In this document: piece after piece, positions 8,110 to 16,864 of the stretch
How positions within the stretch are numbered: position 1 is the stretch's first letter
Layout: each line of letters opens with the position of its first letter
Notes under the pieces: generated by a model
Told to the model about the DNA's origin: nothing
Database searches by the model: none
The model's input: the letters and a program-made list of their open reading frames with translations, nothing else
Made by a program: the position numbers and the translations under genes
NCBI RefSeq assembly: GCF_016863615.1
Contig: NZ_BOPF01000030.1
Location: 78,060-142,059, forward strand
Length of the DNA: 64,000 bases
From: Virgisporangium aliadipatigenens
GTDB taxonomy: Bacteria; Actinomycetota; Actinomycetes; Mycobacteriales; Micromonosporaceae
Direction: 5' to 3'

Positions 8110-8878
8110 CGATGCTCTCCTGTGCGGTGGCGGTGCCGGCGAACACGATGAGGTCGCGATGGATGAGTCGGTGCCGGCCGGTGGGTAGCCGCTTGGCGGG
8201 TGTCGGCTCGGTGGCCGGGTCGATGTCGGTGCGCGGTTCGTGTTCGGGCAGTGGGGTGTGCACGACGGGGATGTGCTGGTGGTACAGCAGTCCGGCCGCG
8301 CGGGCGGCGGCGATGACGCTCGAGCGGTAGCCGATGCTGTCGGGTTCCGGGGCGAGCGCGTCGAGGACGACGATGAGGTGCCCGCCGGGGCGCAAGAGCC
8401 GACGCCACGCCTGCATGGCCTCGACGGTGGCGATCAGGTCCAGCGGGTCCTGCCAGGGCCGGGGGAACGCGACCATGATGAGGTCCACCACCGCCTCCGG
8501 GCGGGGCATCACCTCGTCCAGGCAACCACCGGCCGATACCGCCGGCAGCGGTCGAGTGGGCGACCCGGTGCCGGCGTTGTCGGGTGGTGACGGAACTCGG
8601 CGTAGGTGAACGGCCGCTGCGGCGACGGTGGGGTGCGCGTCGATGTCGAGGACGATGTCCCCGATGCGGGTGTAGCGGCGGATCAGGTGGGCGACGCTGA
8701 CCGGCGGCAGCCCGTGCCAGTCCGGCATGGCCGCGATCGGCGGGGCCGGGTGGCCGGGGCCGGTGGTGGGCGGTAGGAACAGGGAGATCGGTATCCGGTG
8801 CGGCGGCGTGTCGCCGTCGGCAGGTAGAGCCATCGGCATCGGCAGGTAGGCCGCGTCGTCGGCGAGCGCTGACATCAA
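8102..8878 (-). CDS. degenerate paralogue of the adjacent methyltransferase
   Basis: 258 residues that align with the neighbour: RRYTRIGDIVLDIDAHPTVA matches the neighbour's AdoMet region, but the glycine-rich DPMAGIGTT has become DIDAHPTVA, and TSPPYGP has become VAFPRPW. The later LLRPGGHLIVVLDAL strand is kept. It therefore keeps the fold but has lost both cofactor and catalytic motifs. A structural or DNA-recognition partner of the active subunit is the simplest reading, by analogy with active/inactive methylase heterodimers. ATG at 8878; it heads the leftward operon. Confidence 0.65.
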   Translation of the reverse strand: MMSALADDAAYLPMPMALPADGDTPPHRIPISLFLPPTTGPGHPAPPIAAMPDWHGLPPVSVAHLIRRYTRIGDIVLDIDAHPTVAAAAVHLRRVPSPPDNAGTGSPTRPLPAVSAGGCLDEVMPRPEAVVDLIMVAFPRPWQDPLDLIATVEAMQAWRRLLRPGGHLIVVLDALAPEPDSIGYRSSVIAAARAAGLLYHQHIPVVHTPLPEHEPRTDIDPATEPTPAKRLPTGRHRLIHRDLIVFAGTATAQESIDA

Positions 8879-9270
8879 CAGATACCGGCGCGACCGCGAT
8901 TTTCGACGCCACGCGGCTCACGGGTTGTCCAGCCCTGCAGCGGAGCCGGCGTTGTCATCAGCGCGGCAATCCCCGATGCGCTACGAGTCCGCGTGCACAT
9001 TGGTCGGTGCCACCTGCGGATACCGTTCCACGTTGAACTCGCTGGCAGCGCGCGGTGTTCACGCTCTGACCACGTGCCATGCATCAGCCGCGCCGCGCGA
9101 TGCCTGTTCAACCGTCCCGCGTTGCCAAGCGCATGCCGTGTTCAGTACCCGGCGTGCGGATGGTGTTGAAGGGTTGTCCAACCCCGGTGGCGAGATTGGT
9201 GGCGTCTTCGCCGAAGCGTTGCACCGCAACGGTCTCGGCACCTCGCCACCGAATCATCCGGGGGTTTCTC
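8879..9270. other. divergent intergenic region with repeated GGGTTGTCCARCCC
   Basis: About 390 bases between the leftward recombination/methylase genes and the rightward transfer operon, so promoters in both directions are expected. The near-palindromic motif GGGTTGTCCARCCC occurs at 8922-8935 and 9171-9184, the second able to form a GGGTT/AACCC hairpin. These could be operator sites for a regulator of both operons. No gene was supported. Confidence 0.4.
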
Positions 9271-10101
9271 ATGCCTTCATCCGTCCGTCCGAGCATGCCT
9301 GCCACCGCGCCGCCCGTTGCGTGCGTGGTGACGGGGACGGCGTCGCTCGACGTCGCTGAAGTCACGTTTCGTCTGCTCACCGCCGGTACGCAGCCGCTGG
9401 CAATCGACGGCGCCGAGATCGGTCTGGGGCTGCCCGCACGCCGGATCCCGTTGCACGAGCTGGCCGCGATCCTGATGCACCCGTCGTGCTCCTACACCGC
9501 CCGGGACACGGTGTGGCGCCTGCTGGTTGCCCGTGCGCGGACCGGTGGGTCGGCGTGGGTGATCGGCGCGGTCGGTGTGGCGTTGCCGGGGCTGCGCGCG
9601 GCGGCGAAGCGGCTCGCGGCCACCTACTGCGGTGATGTGCAGGCCGAGGTGCTGGCCGGGTTTCTGGCGGCGTTGCACCAGATCAGGCCGAGCCTGCCGC
9701 AGGTCGCCCAGCGGCTGTGCAGCACGGCCTTCGTCACCGCGCGCCGCCAGTTGCGGGCCGGTGAGCCGCCGCGTGTCGAGGCGGCCGGTGCCGCGGCGGG
9801 GGCGGTGGCGCCGCCGGCGTTGTGGCGGCACCCGGACTTCGTGCTGCTGCGGGCGGTCCGCGCCGGGGTGATCACCGAGGGGGAGGCGGCGCTGATCGGT
9901 GCGACCCGGATGGAAGAGGTCACGGTCGCCGACTACGCCGCCCGGGTCGGTAAGACGGTGAAGGCGGTGTACAAGGCCCGTGACCGTGCCGAGGCCCGCC
10001 TGGTTGCCGCGATCTGCTCCGGCGCCCTGTCGGAACCGGACGCCGAGGTCATCGCCGAGGCGACCCTGACCGTCGCCGCCGATCCCGAGCCGCGCACCTG
10101 A
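9271..10101 (+). CDS. hypothetical protein of the transfer region with HTH-like C-terminus
   Basis: 276 residues from ATG at 9271 (the frame continues upstream but is implausible there). The middle holds helical segments and the C-terminal part ITEGEAALIGATRM followed by VADYAARVGKTVKAVYKARDRAEARL resembles a sigma-factor-like HTH. Proteins of this kind commonly precede actinobacterial conjugation operons. A regulatory role is inferred; no named family is assigned. Confidence 0.65.
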   Translation: MPSSVRPSMPATAPPVACVVTGTASLDVAEVTFRLLTAGTQPLAIDGAEIGLGLPARRIPLHELAAILMHPSCSYTARDTVWRLLVARARTGGSAWVIGAVGVALPGLRAAAKRLAATYCGDVQAEVLAGFLAALHQIRPSLPQVAQRLCSTAFVTARRQLRAGEPPRVEAAGAAAGAVAPPALWRHPDFVLLRAVRAGVITEGEAALIGATRMEEVTVADYAARVGKTVKAVYKARDRAEARLVAAICSGALSEPDAEVIAEATLTVAADPEPRT

Positions 10102-10310
10102 GCGCGCCTGACCGGCCGGGTGTCGAAAACGGGGCCGGGAACGGTATCTCCAGGTGCGGGATCTTCCGCGTGGTGACCGTCGATCGCCTTCGCCGGCGGC
10201 GCTGACACCCGTACGGCCCTGACCGACTCCTGCCTGTGGTGAGGAGGACGGCCGCGCCGGTCGACCGGTCACCACCTCATCTGCCACCTCGATTTCCGCC
10301 TTATCCATTC

Positions 10311-10359
10311 GCGCGCGACGGCTGCCGCATCGGCCGCTGGTCGGGCAGCCGTCGCGCGC
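10311..10359 (+). repeat. 16-bp perfect inverted repeat before the pilin-like gene
   Basis: GCGCGCGACGGCTGCC (10311-10326) and its exact complement (10344-10359) flank a 17-base loop, immediately before GGAGGTGCCTTTCC and the ATG at 10377. It may be a terminator for the preceding gene, or a 5' leader hairpin for the conjugation operon. Confidence 0.7.
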
Positions 10360-10376
10360 ACCGGAGGTGCCTTTCC

Positions 10377-10823
10377 ATGAGTGACACGTCATCGCCGGTC
10401 GCCGAACCGGCCCGACGCCGTTCCTTCTTCAAAGAAGTTCGAGCCGGCCGACCGGACCATCACCGCACGCGACGCTGCCAGATCGCGGTGTCGCGGGTTG
10501 GCCGTGTCATGTTCGTTGTGGGCATTGCCGTCGCCGCAACGGTTTCCGCCGTGCCGGAGGCGGCGTACGCGGCTGAGCCGCACGCGGCTGTGGTCGCGGT
10601 CGAGTCGATCGACCAGGTGCTCAACAACATGCGCGCCTGGTTGATGGGGCTCCTCGGGGCCTGGGTCGCGTTGTGCGCCACAGTGGGCTGGTTCCGCTAC
10701 ACCAGCGGCGAGTCCGACGAGGTCGAACGCGGCAAACGCAGCCTGCGATACGCCGGGCTCGGCTTCATCGGCGCGATGCTCACACCGCTGATCATCAAAG
10801 TCCTAACTGCGTGGGTGGCCTGA
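10377..10823 (+). CDS. VirB2/pilin-like small membrane protein
   Basis: 148 residues with ATG preceded by GGAGGT. A basic N-terminus is followed by a signal-like segment (VMFVVGIAVAATVSAVPEAAYAA) with an Ala-x-Ala cleavage site, then two membrane segments (MRAWLMGLLGAWVALCATV and AGLGFIGAMLTPLIIKVL). This is the architecture of VirB2/TrbC pilin-like proteins of actinobacterial T4SS. The stop overlaps the next start (TGATG), marking the beginning of a coupled conjugation operon. Confidence 0.75.
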   Translation: MSDTSSPVAEPARRRSFFKEVRAGRPDHHRTRRCQIAVSRVGRVMFVVGIAVAATVSAVPEAAYAAEPHAAVVAVESIDQVLNNMRAWLMGLLGAWVALCATVGWFRYTSGESDEVERGKRSLRYAGLGFIGAMLTPLIIKVLTAWVA

Positions 10824-12742
10824 TGACCCACCGCCCCACTCGTCGGCGTCTCAGCGTCAAGAAGACGCTGCTGAGCGCTGCCGCGGTCCTCGTCGCCGGG
10901 CTGGCGTTGGTGTTCATCGGCCCGGCGTACGCCGATCCGAGTCCGGCACCCGGCCCCGCACCGAGCCCGCCCGGCGCCCCGGCATCCCCGAGCGCCCCGG
11001 CGCCGCCCGGCGTTCCGGATCCCGGCGTCCGCCCACCCGGAGCGGGAACGTCCCCGGCGCCGTCGGCACCGAATTCGACCCCGTCGCTCGCGCCGGCACC
11101 GCCGCCGTCGACACCACCGGGGGACGATCCGGCGTGGTGGGACGTTCCTGGCCAGATCCGTCAGGCGATCGTGGGCTTCTTCGGCTGGGCCGCGGAGCAG
11201 GCGATCCAGCCGGTGATGGCAGCGCTGGGCGCCTCGTGGTTGTCCACCCCGGACTTCACGAACAGCCCGCATGTGTGGGCGATCTGGACAACGTCCCTGG
11301 TCACCGCCAACGGCGTCGTGGTCCTGTTCGTCCTGGCGGGGATGTTCGTCCTGGCCGGCCGGGAGACGGTGCAGACCCGCTACGGGTTCAAGGAGATCGC
11401 GCCGCGGCTTGTGGCCGGGGTGGTGGCGGCGAATTGCAGCCTCATCATCTGCGCCAAGGCGATCGAGGCGACGAACGCGCTCACCGTGGCCATCGCCGGC
11501 AACACCGTCGACGGGCCGACGGCAGCGGCGGCGGTGGAACAGATCGTGAACACCGCGTTGGACGGCGACGTGTTCCTGCTGGCAATGCTCGTTCTCGCGG
11601 TGATCGTGATGTGCCTCGTCGTGGAGATCACGTGGGTGCTGCGCCTGGCCGCGCTGATCGTCCTCGTCGGGATCGCCCCGGCGGCCCTGATCTGCCACGC
11701 CAGCCCGTATACCGAGGGGTTGGCGCGGATGTGGTGGCGGGCGTTCATCGCCGCCCTCGGCATGCAGATCGGTCAAGCCGTGATCGTGATGGCCACGGTG
11801 AAGGTGTTCCTCACCCCGGCCGGCCCTACCGTCATGGGCCTACCCGCCACCGGCGGCGGTCTCCTCGGCGTTCTCGTCTGTCTGACGATGCTGTGGCTGC
11901 TGATCCGGCTACCGGGCTGGATGCGCCAGTTCGTCCTCGGCCCGCTCGGCGGCGGGCAGCGCGGCCTGATCGGCCAACTCGTGCACACCTACGCATCGGT
12001 GAAGACGTTCGGCGCGGCCGCCGGCATCCTGCGCGGCGGGACCGCCGCCCACGCCGCCGCGGCGGGCGGACGCGGGACGGCAGCCCGGGCGACGCTGCCA
12101 CGCTCGTCCCCGATACGCACAACACCCACGCGGCTCGGGCGTGCGGTCCCGTCCCGCCGCGCTGCGGCCGGGCCGTTGTGGTTCAGCCACGGCCCGAGCG
12201 TCCAGGCACCGCTTGCGGGGCGGTCCGGGACGAGCGGTCCGCCGGCCTTCAGCCACCCGCCGTCCCCACCAGCCCCGTCCCGCCCGCCGCAGGACGGCGT
12301 ACCGCCCGCGGTGTTCTCCCACCCGTCCCCGTCCCCGGCGAGCCCACCGGCCCGGCCGGCGCCTGCCTCGCCGATCGTGTTCTCGGCGTCGCGGGACGAA
12401 GAACCAACACGTCCGGCGTCCGGCCCGGTCTCGCCCGTGCGGTTCTCGGCCGCACCGCAGGCGCCGGCCGGGCCTACCGCCGGGAACGTGTCGCGCCGCC
12501 CGCCCACCCCGGGCGCGCCGGTGTTCCGCTCCGCGTCCGTCACCGCTGCCCGCGGACCAGCGACCGGGGGACGGGTCAGCAGGTCGCGTGGCCAGGCCGG
12601 CCCGTCGACCGGTTCGGCGCGTGCCGTCCCAGGAACTCGTAGCTCGCCGTCCCCGCCGATGCCACCGTCCCCGTCGCCCGTCCCGCCCGTGCAGTCGGGT
12701 GTGGTGCGGCGTCGTCCCCGGCGAGGGGGTGAACAGCGGTGA
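10823..12742 (+). CDS. VirB6/TrbL-like conjugation channel membrane protein
   Basis: 639 residues. A signal peptide ends near GPAYADP, followed by a Pro/Ala/Ser-rich linker, then a block of about six membrane segments (roughly residues 150-390, e.g. WTTSLVTANGVVVLFVLAGM and VFLLAMLVLAVIVMCLVVEI) and a long Pro/Ser/Arg-rich cytoplasmic tail. This matches the polytopic inner-membrane channel subunit of type IV secretion systems. Start and stop overlap both neighbours, so stoichiometry is probably translation-coupled. The low-complexity tail is unusual in length. Confidence 0.75.
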   Translation: MTHRPTRRRLSVKKTLLSAAAVLVAGLALVFIGPAYADPSPAPGPAPSPPGAPASPSAPAPPGVPDPGVRPPGAGTSPAPSAPNSTPSLAPAPPPSTPPGDDPAWWDVPGQIRQAIVGFFGWAAEQAIQPVMAALGASWLSTPDFTNSPHVWAIWTTSLVTANGVVVLFVLAGMFVLAGRETVQTRYGFKEIAPRLVAGVVAANCSLIICAKAIEATNALTVAIAGNTVDGPTAAAAVEQIVNTALDGDVFLLAMLVLAVIVMCLVVEITWVLRLAALIVLVGIAPAALICHASPYTEGLARMWWRAFIAALGMQIGQAVIVMATVKVFLTPAGPTVMGLPATGGGLLGVLVCLTMLWLLIRLPGWMRQFVLGPLGGGQRGLIGQLVHTYASVKTFGAAAGILRGGTAAHAAAAGGRGTAARATLPRSSPIRTTPTRLGRAVPSRRAAAGPLWFSHGPSVQAPLAGRSGTSGPPAFSHPPSPPAPSRPPQDGVPPAVFSHPSPSPASPPARPAPASPIVFSASRDEEPTRPASGPVSPVRFSAAPQAPAGPTAGNVSRRPPTPGAPVFRSASVTAARGPATGGRVSRSRGQAGPSTGSARAVPGTRSSPSPPMPPSPSPVPPVQSGVVRRRPRRGGEQR

Positions 12743-13662
12743 CCGGTCGTCGAGGGGACGAGGTGCCGTTGCGCGTGCGGGTGCCGGGGGACGTGGAGCG
12801 GCAGGATCGGATCGCGTTCAACTTGAACGCACGCCAGTTGGTCATCGTGTCGGTGACCGGGTTGGTGTTGTACGCGGCGTGGACAGCGGTCGCGACGGTG
12901 GTGCACCCGGTGGTGTTCATGGTGTGCGCGGCGCCGGTGGCCGGGACGGCGTTCATCGTCGCGGTCAGCCGTCGGGATGGGATCAGCTTCGACGCCTGGC
13001 TTCTCGCCGCGTGGCGTCACCGACGTGCCCCGCGCCACCTCGTCCCCGCCGACGCCCCGATCGCCTCGCCACCGGCATGGGTCACCACCGCGGGGGAGCG
13101 GGTGGCGTTGCCGGCGCCGCTGCGGCTGCCCGCGAAGGGCTTCACCGACAGCGGGCTGGTGGATCTCGGCCCGGACGGCACCACCGGCCTCGTGGCGGCG
13201 TCGACGGTCGCGTTCGGGCTCCGCAGTGCCGGCGAGCAGAACAGCCTTGTCGCCGGGTTCGCCCGCTGGCTGCACAGCCTTGATGGGCCGGCGCAGATCG
13301 TGGTCCACGCCCGGCGGGTCGACCTGACCTATCTCGCCGACCGGTACCTCACCGCTGCGCCGGGGTTGGCGCATCCGGCGTTGGAGGACGCCGCCCGAGG
13401 TCACGCCGCGTTCCTCGACCATCTTGCGCAGCAGCGGGAGTTGCTGCACCGGCAGGTCACCGTCGCGGTGCGCAGTACGCACGGGCCGCACCGCACCGCC
13501 CTGCAGGTGGCCGAGGCGGTCCGGGCGCTCGGCGCCTGCGAGGTCCCCGCCCGCGCGCTCGACCCGGGGGAGGCGCAGGCGCGGCTCGCGGCCTGCATGC
13601 AACCCATCCCGGCGCCGCCGCCAACACCGCACCTGCTGACCGACGGAGACGATAGACAATGA
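12739..13662 (+). CDS. PrgI-like T4SS membrane protein
   Basis: 307 residues, GTG start overlapping the upstream TGA. The N-terminus VPLRVRVPGDVERQDRIAFN then two membrane segments (LVIVSVTGLVLYAAWTAV and VVFMVCAAPVAGTAFIVAV) is typical of PrgI family proteins, the Gram-positive VirB3 equivalent. The soluble remainder (about residues 90-307) resembles the N-terminal part that often accompanies VirB4. It partners the VirB4 ATPase encoded next, with which it overlaps by four bases. Confidence 0.75.
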   Translation: MTGRRGDEVPLRVRVPGDVERQDRIAFNLNARQLVIVSVTGLVLYAAWTAVATVVHPVVFMVCAAPVAGTAFIVAVSRRDGISFDAWLLAAWRHRRAPRHLVPADAPIASPPAWVTTAGERVALPAPLRLPAKGFTDSGLVDLGPDGTTGLVAASTVAFGLRSAGEQNSLVAGFARWLHSLDGPAQIVVHARRVDLTYLADRYLTAAPGLAHPALEDAARGHAAFLDHLAQQRELLHRQVTVAVRSTHGPHRTALQVAEAVRALGACEVPARALDPGEAQARLAACMQPIPAPPPTPHLLTDGDDRQ

Positions 13663-15455
13663 ACCTGCTGTCCGTGCTGCGACCGAACCGACAGGCCAGC
13701 GCCGACGACACGGCCGTGACGCTGCCGGGCTCGCCGGACGCGGTCGACGTCGCCCGCAGCTTCGTGCGCGTCGGTGACGGCTACAGCACCACCCTGGCGG
13801 TGACCGGCTACCCGGCCGAGGTGGGGCCTGGTTGGGCGGAGCCGCTGCTGTCCTACCCCGGCTTGGTCGATGTCGCGTTCCACATCGAGCCGGTGCCGCC
13901 GCCGGTCGCCGCCGAGCGGCTGCGGAAGCAGCGGGCACGGTTCGAAAGCTCCCGCCGTCACGACGCCGCACGCGGCCGGCTCGACGACCCCGACCTCGAC
14001 GTTGCCGCGCAGGACGCGGCCGATCTGGCGGTGCGGGTCGCGCGCGGCGAGGCCCGCCTGTTCCGCCTTGGCCTCTACCTGACCGTCCACGCCGCTACCG
14101 CACGCGAGTTGGCCGAGCGGGTGGCGGAGGTGCGGTCGCTGGCGGCGTCGCTGCTGTTGAGCACGGCGGCGGTGACGTGGCGGCAGCTGCAGGGCTGGGT
14201 CACCGGCCTCCCCCTCGCGGTTGATGCGGTGGGGATGAAGCGGGTGTTCGACACCGACGCTCTCGCCGCCGCGTTCCCGTTCACCTCGCCGGATCTGCCG
14301 GACACGGCGGGGGACAGCGGCATGGGTGTGCTGTATGGGTTGAACCTGCATTCGCCGGGGGTGGTGGTGTGGGACCGGTGGGCGCAGCCGAACTTCAACG
14401 CCGTCATCCTCGCCCGCTCCGGCGAAGGCAAGTCCTACCTGGCCAAACTCGACCTGCTGCGCAACCTGTGCCTCGGCGTGGAAGCGTTCGTCATCGACCC
14501 CGAAGACGAATACCTGGCGTTGGCCGGCGCGGTCGGCGGCACGGTCATCCGCCCCGGCGGAGCGGGGGTGCGGATCAACCCGCTCGACCTGCCACCCGGG
14601 ACCGAGGACGCGCTGCACGAGCGGGTGCAGTTCATGCACACCCTCATCGCGGTCATGGACAGCGGCGACACCACCTCCGCCAGTGCGCCGCTGCCGGCTG
14701 ATGAGGCACGCGCGCTGGACGTGGCGGTCCTGGCTGCGTACCGGGCCAAGGGCATCGACTCCGATCCGCGCACGTGGCGGCGTCCCGCGCCGCTGCTCGC
14801 GGATGCGATGGCCGCGCTGGAAGAGACTGGCGGCGACGCCGGCCATCGGGTCGCGGCCCGGCTGTACCCCTACGTGGCCGGAAGCATGAAAGGCCTGTTC
14901 GACGGGCCGACAACGACCGCGCCGACCGGTCATCTGGTGGTGTACGCGCTCAAAGACCTTCCCGAACAGCTTCACCCGGTGGGGACGCTGCTGGTCCTCG
15001 ACAGGATCTGGCGCACCGTCCGCTCCAGCCAATCCGCTGCCGGGCCGCAGGTGTTGCGCATGGTGGTGGTCGATGAGGCGTGGAAGCTGCTGTCCACCGG
15101 CCGCGGCGGCCGATTCCTGGAAACGCTCGCGAAGTCGGCGCGCAAGTACGGCACCGGTCTGACTGTCGTCACCCAGGACGGCCTCGACGTCCTGTCGACC
15201 AAGGTCGGCCGAGCAGTCGTGTCTAACGCCGCAACGCAGCTGCTGCTGCGCCAGGCACCGCAGGCGATCGACACCGTTGTCGAGGCGTTCCACCTCACCG
15301 ACGGCGAGCGGGCGTTCCTGCTGTCCAGCCACCGCGGCGAAGCGCTGCTGTGCGCGGGGTTGGCGCGGGCCGCGTTCTACGCCCAAGCCTCCGACGTCGA
15401 ACACGACCTCATCGTGACCGGGCCGCTGGCCGGCTCCACGGCCGGTCGTCGCTAA
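13659..15455 (+). CDS. VirB4-like conjugative ATPase
   Basis: 598 residues. The N-terminal half is a VirB4-type interaction domain; the ATPase half has Walker A ARSGEGKS (252-259), RFVIDPEDEY-like strand (AFVIDPEDEYLAL), Walker B MVVVDEAWKLL (about 467-477) and a VTQDGLDVL motif. VirB4 powers pilus/channel assembly on the cytoplasmic face. The position after PrgI-like and before the coupling protein is the usual actinobacterial T4SS order. Confidence 0.92.
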   Translation: MNLLSVLRPNRQASADDTAVTLPGSPDAVDVARSFVRVGDGYSTTLAVTGYPAEVGPGWAEPLLSYPGLVDVAFHIEPVPPPVAAERLRKQRARFESSRRHDAARGRLDDPDLDVAAQDAADLAVRVARGEARLFRLGLYLTVHAATARELAERVAEVRSLAASLLLSTAAVTWRQLQGWVTGLPLAVDAVGMKRVFDTDALAAAFPFTSPDLPDTAGDSGMGVLYGLNLHSPGVVVWDRWAQPNFNAVILARSGEGKSYLAKLDLLRNLCLGVEAFVIDPEDEYLALAGAVGGTVIRPGGAGVRINPLDLPPGTEDALHERVQFMHTLIAVMDSGDTTSASAPLPADEARALDVAVLAAYRAKGIDSDPRTWRRPAPLLADAMAALEETGGDAGHRVAARLYPYVAGSMKGLFDGPTTTAPTGHLVVYALKDLPEQLHPVGTLLVLDRIWRTVRSSQSAAGPQVLRMVVVDEAWKLLSTGRGGRFLETLAKSARKYGTGLTVVTQDGLDVLSTKVGRAVVSNAATQLLLRQAPQAIDTVVEAFHLTDGERAFLLSSHRGEALLCAGLARAAFYAQASDVEHDLIVTGPLAGSTAGRR

Positions 15456-15505
15456 CACCGCGCCCCATCGCCGCGTTCAACCCCCATCGATCGGGAGCGA
15501 TTCTG

Positions 15506-16864
15506 GTGTACACGCTGATCCCTGTACCGCTGTCGCTGTCGCCGAGTCCGGTCGCGCCGCCGGGTGGCGCATGTGTGCCGGGCCGCGACGGCGTCCCCGA
15601 CTCGGTGGTGGGCGAGGTGCTGTGCGGCACCTGGGGCGACGACGCCACCAACGTCGTATCGCGGCTCGTCCGGGACCGGTGGCCGCTGCTGCTGCTCGTC
15701 GTGGCGGCAGTGGCCGGTGTGCGGATCGGTTGGGCGCTCTGGCGTCGGGCGGTGTGGCGGGCCCACGCTGCGCAGGCGCGATGGCTGGCGATCACCCCGC
15801 CGGTAACGGCCACCCCGGCGGCGACGCTCGGCCTGTGGCGGCTGCTGGCCACCGTGCTGCCCGCGCCGCGACGGTGGGCGTTGCGGCCGGCCAGGTTGGT
15901 GTGGGAGGTGGCCGCGGACCCGCACGGGTTGCGATGTGGTTTGTGGTTGCCGCCGGGGGTCAACCCGACGGCGGTGAGCCGGCTGCTGCAACGCGGCTGG
16001 CCCGGCGTGCGCGCCGCACAGATCCGCCCACCGCGTCTGCCAACGGCAGGGGCGGTGACGGCACTGGCCCTGACGCCGACTCGGTCGGACTGGTTGGCCA
16101 TCGTCGAGGACGCCACCCCGCCGGTGCGGCACGGTGTCGCTGCGGGGGCGCAGGAGGATGACCGGCTGCGGGCGGTGTTTGACGGGCTCGCCTCGGCGGG
16201 CCGCACCGGCGGCGGTCTCCTGCAGGTCCACGTCGGCCGGGCACCGGCGTACCGGCTGCGAGTGCTGCGCCGGGCGATGACCCACCCGGACAACACCCGC
16301 CGCCCGCGCGCCGCCGGGAGTATCGCCGGGGCGCTGCATACCGGGGTCCTGGCGATGCTCGACCTGATCGTGCCAGGACCGGCCACCCGCCGGTCCCCGT
16401 CCGCCAGGACGGACCCGTACACCGCCGATCTGGCCCGGCAGGCGCGGGCGAAGTACGCCGACGCGCCGCACCTGCTCGTTGCTGTGCACGCCGTCGCGGC
16501 CGGCCCGACGAAGGCCGCCGCCCGCGCGGCGGCCGCCGACATCACCTCCGGGTTCGGTCTGCTGTCAGCGCACTTCACCCGCCGTCGGCTCCGCGCCGGC
16601 CCGACCGGTGCCGTCGAGCGGTGGGTGCCACAAAGCCGGATGAGCGTCGCGTCGATCGCCGAGGTCGCCGCTCTCGCCGGGCTGCCCGCCGAACCGGCCG
16701 CCTACGGCCTGCCCGGCGCCGCATCCCGCCGCCGCGCCGCGACCCGCGACGTTTTCCGGACCTCCGGCCGGACCTCCGGTCGGGAGATAGCCCACCGCAA
16801 GGCCGCACCAGCGCCAGACGGAGGCGACGACCGCGACGAGCCGGCTGCCAGGAGGACTCCTTGA
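15506..16864 (+). CDS. T4SS-associated membrane protein of unknown function
   Basis: 452 residues, GTG start chosen because it follows GGGAG by nine bases; the longer frame begins inside virB4. An N-terminal extracytoplasmic segment with two Cys residues precedes one membrane segment (WPLLLLVVAAVAGVRIGWAL), followed by a large cytoplasmic domain. Proteins at this locus between VirB4 and VirD4 are routinely found in actinobacterial elements and sometimes named as secretion proteins, but no activity is known to me. Its stop overlaps the TTG start of the coupling protein. Confidence 0.7.
   Translation: MYTLIPVPLSLSPSPVAPPGGACVPGRDGVPDSVVGEVLCGTWGDDATNVVSRLVRDRWPLLLLVVAAVAGVRIGWALWRRAVWRAHAAQARWLAITPPVTATPAATLGLWRLLATVLPAPRRWALRPARLVWEVAADPHGLRCGLWLPPGVNPTAVSRLLQRGWPGVRAAQIRPPRLPTAGAVTALALTPTRSDWLAIVEDATPPVRHGVAAGAQEDDRLRAVFDGLASAGRTGGGLLQVHVGRAPAYRLRVLRRAMTHPDNTRRPRAAGSIAGALHTGVLAMLDLIVPGPATRRSPSARTDPYTADLARQARAKYADAPHLLVAVHAVAAGPTKAAARAAAADITSGFGLLSAHFTRRRLRAGPTGAVERWVPQSRMSVASIAEVAALAGLPAEPAAYGLPGAASRRRAATRDVFRTSGRTSGREIAHRKAAPAPDGGDDRDEPAARRTP

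Noticed and set aside
11989..13971. 660-residue minus-strand frame
   Set aside because: Shadow of the coupled VirB6-like, PrgI-like and VirB4 genes; Arg/Gly-rich with no domain.
13401..15458. 685-residue minus-strand frame
   Set aside because: Antisense of virB4, low-complexity composition and no start signal.
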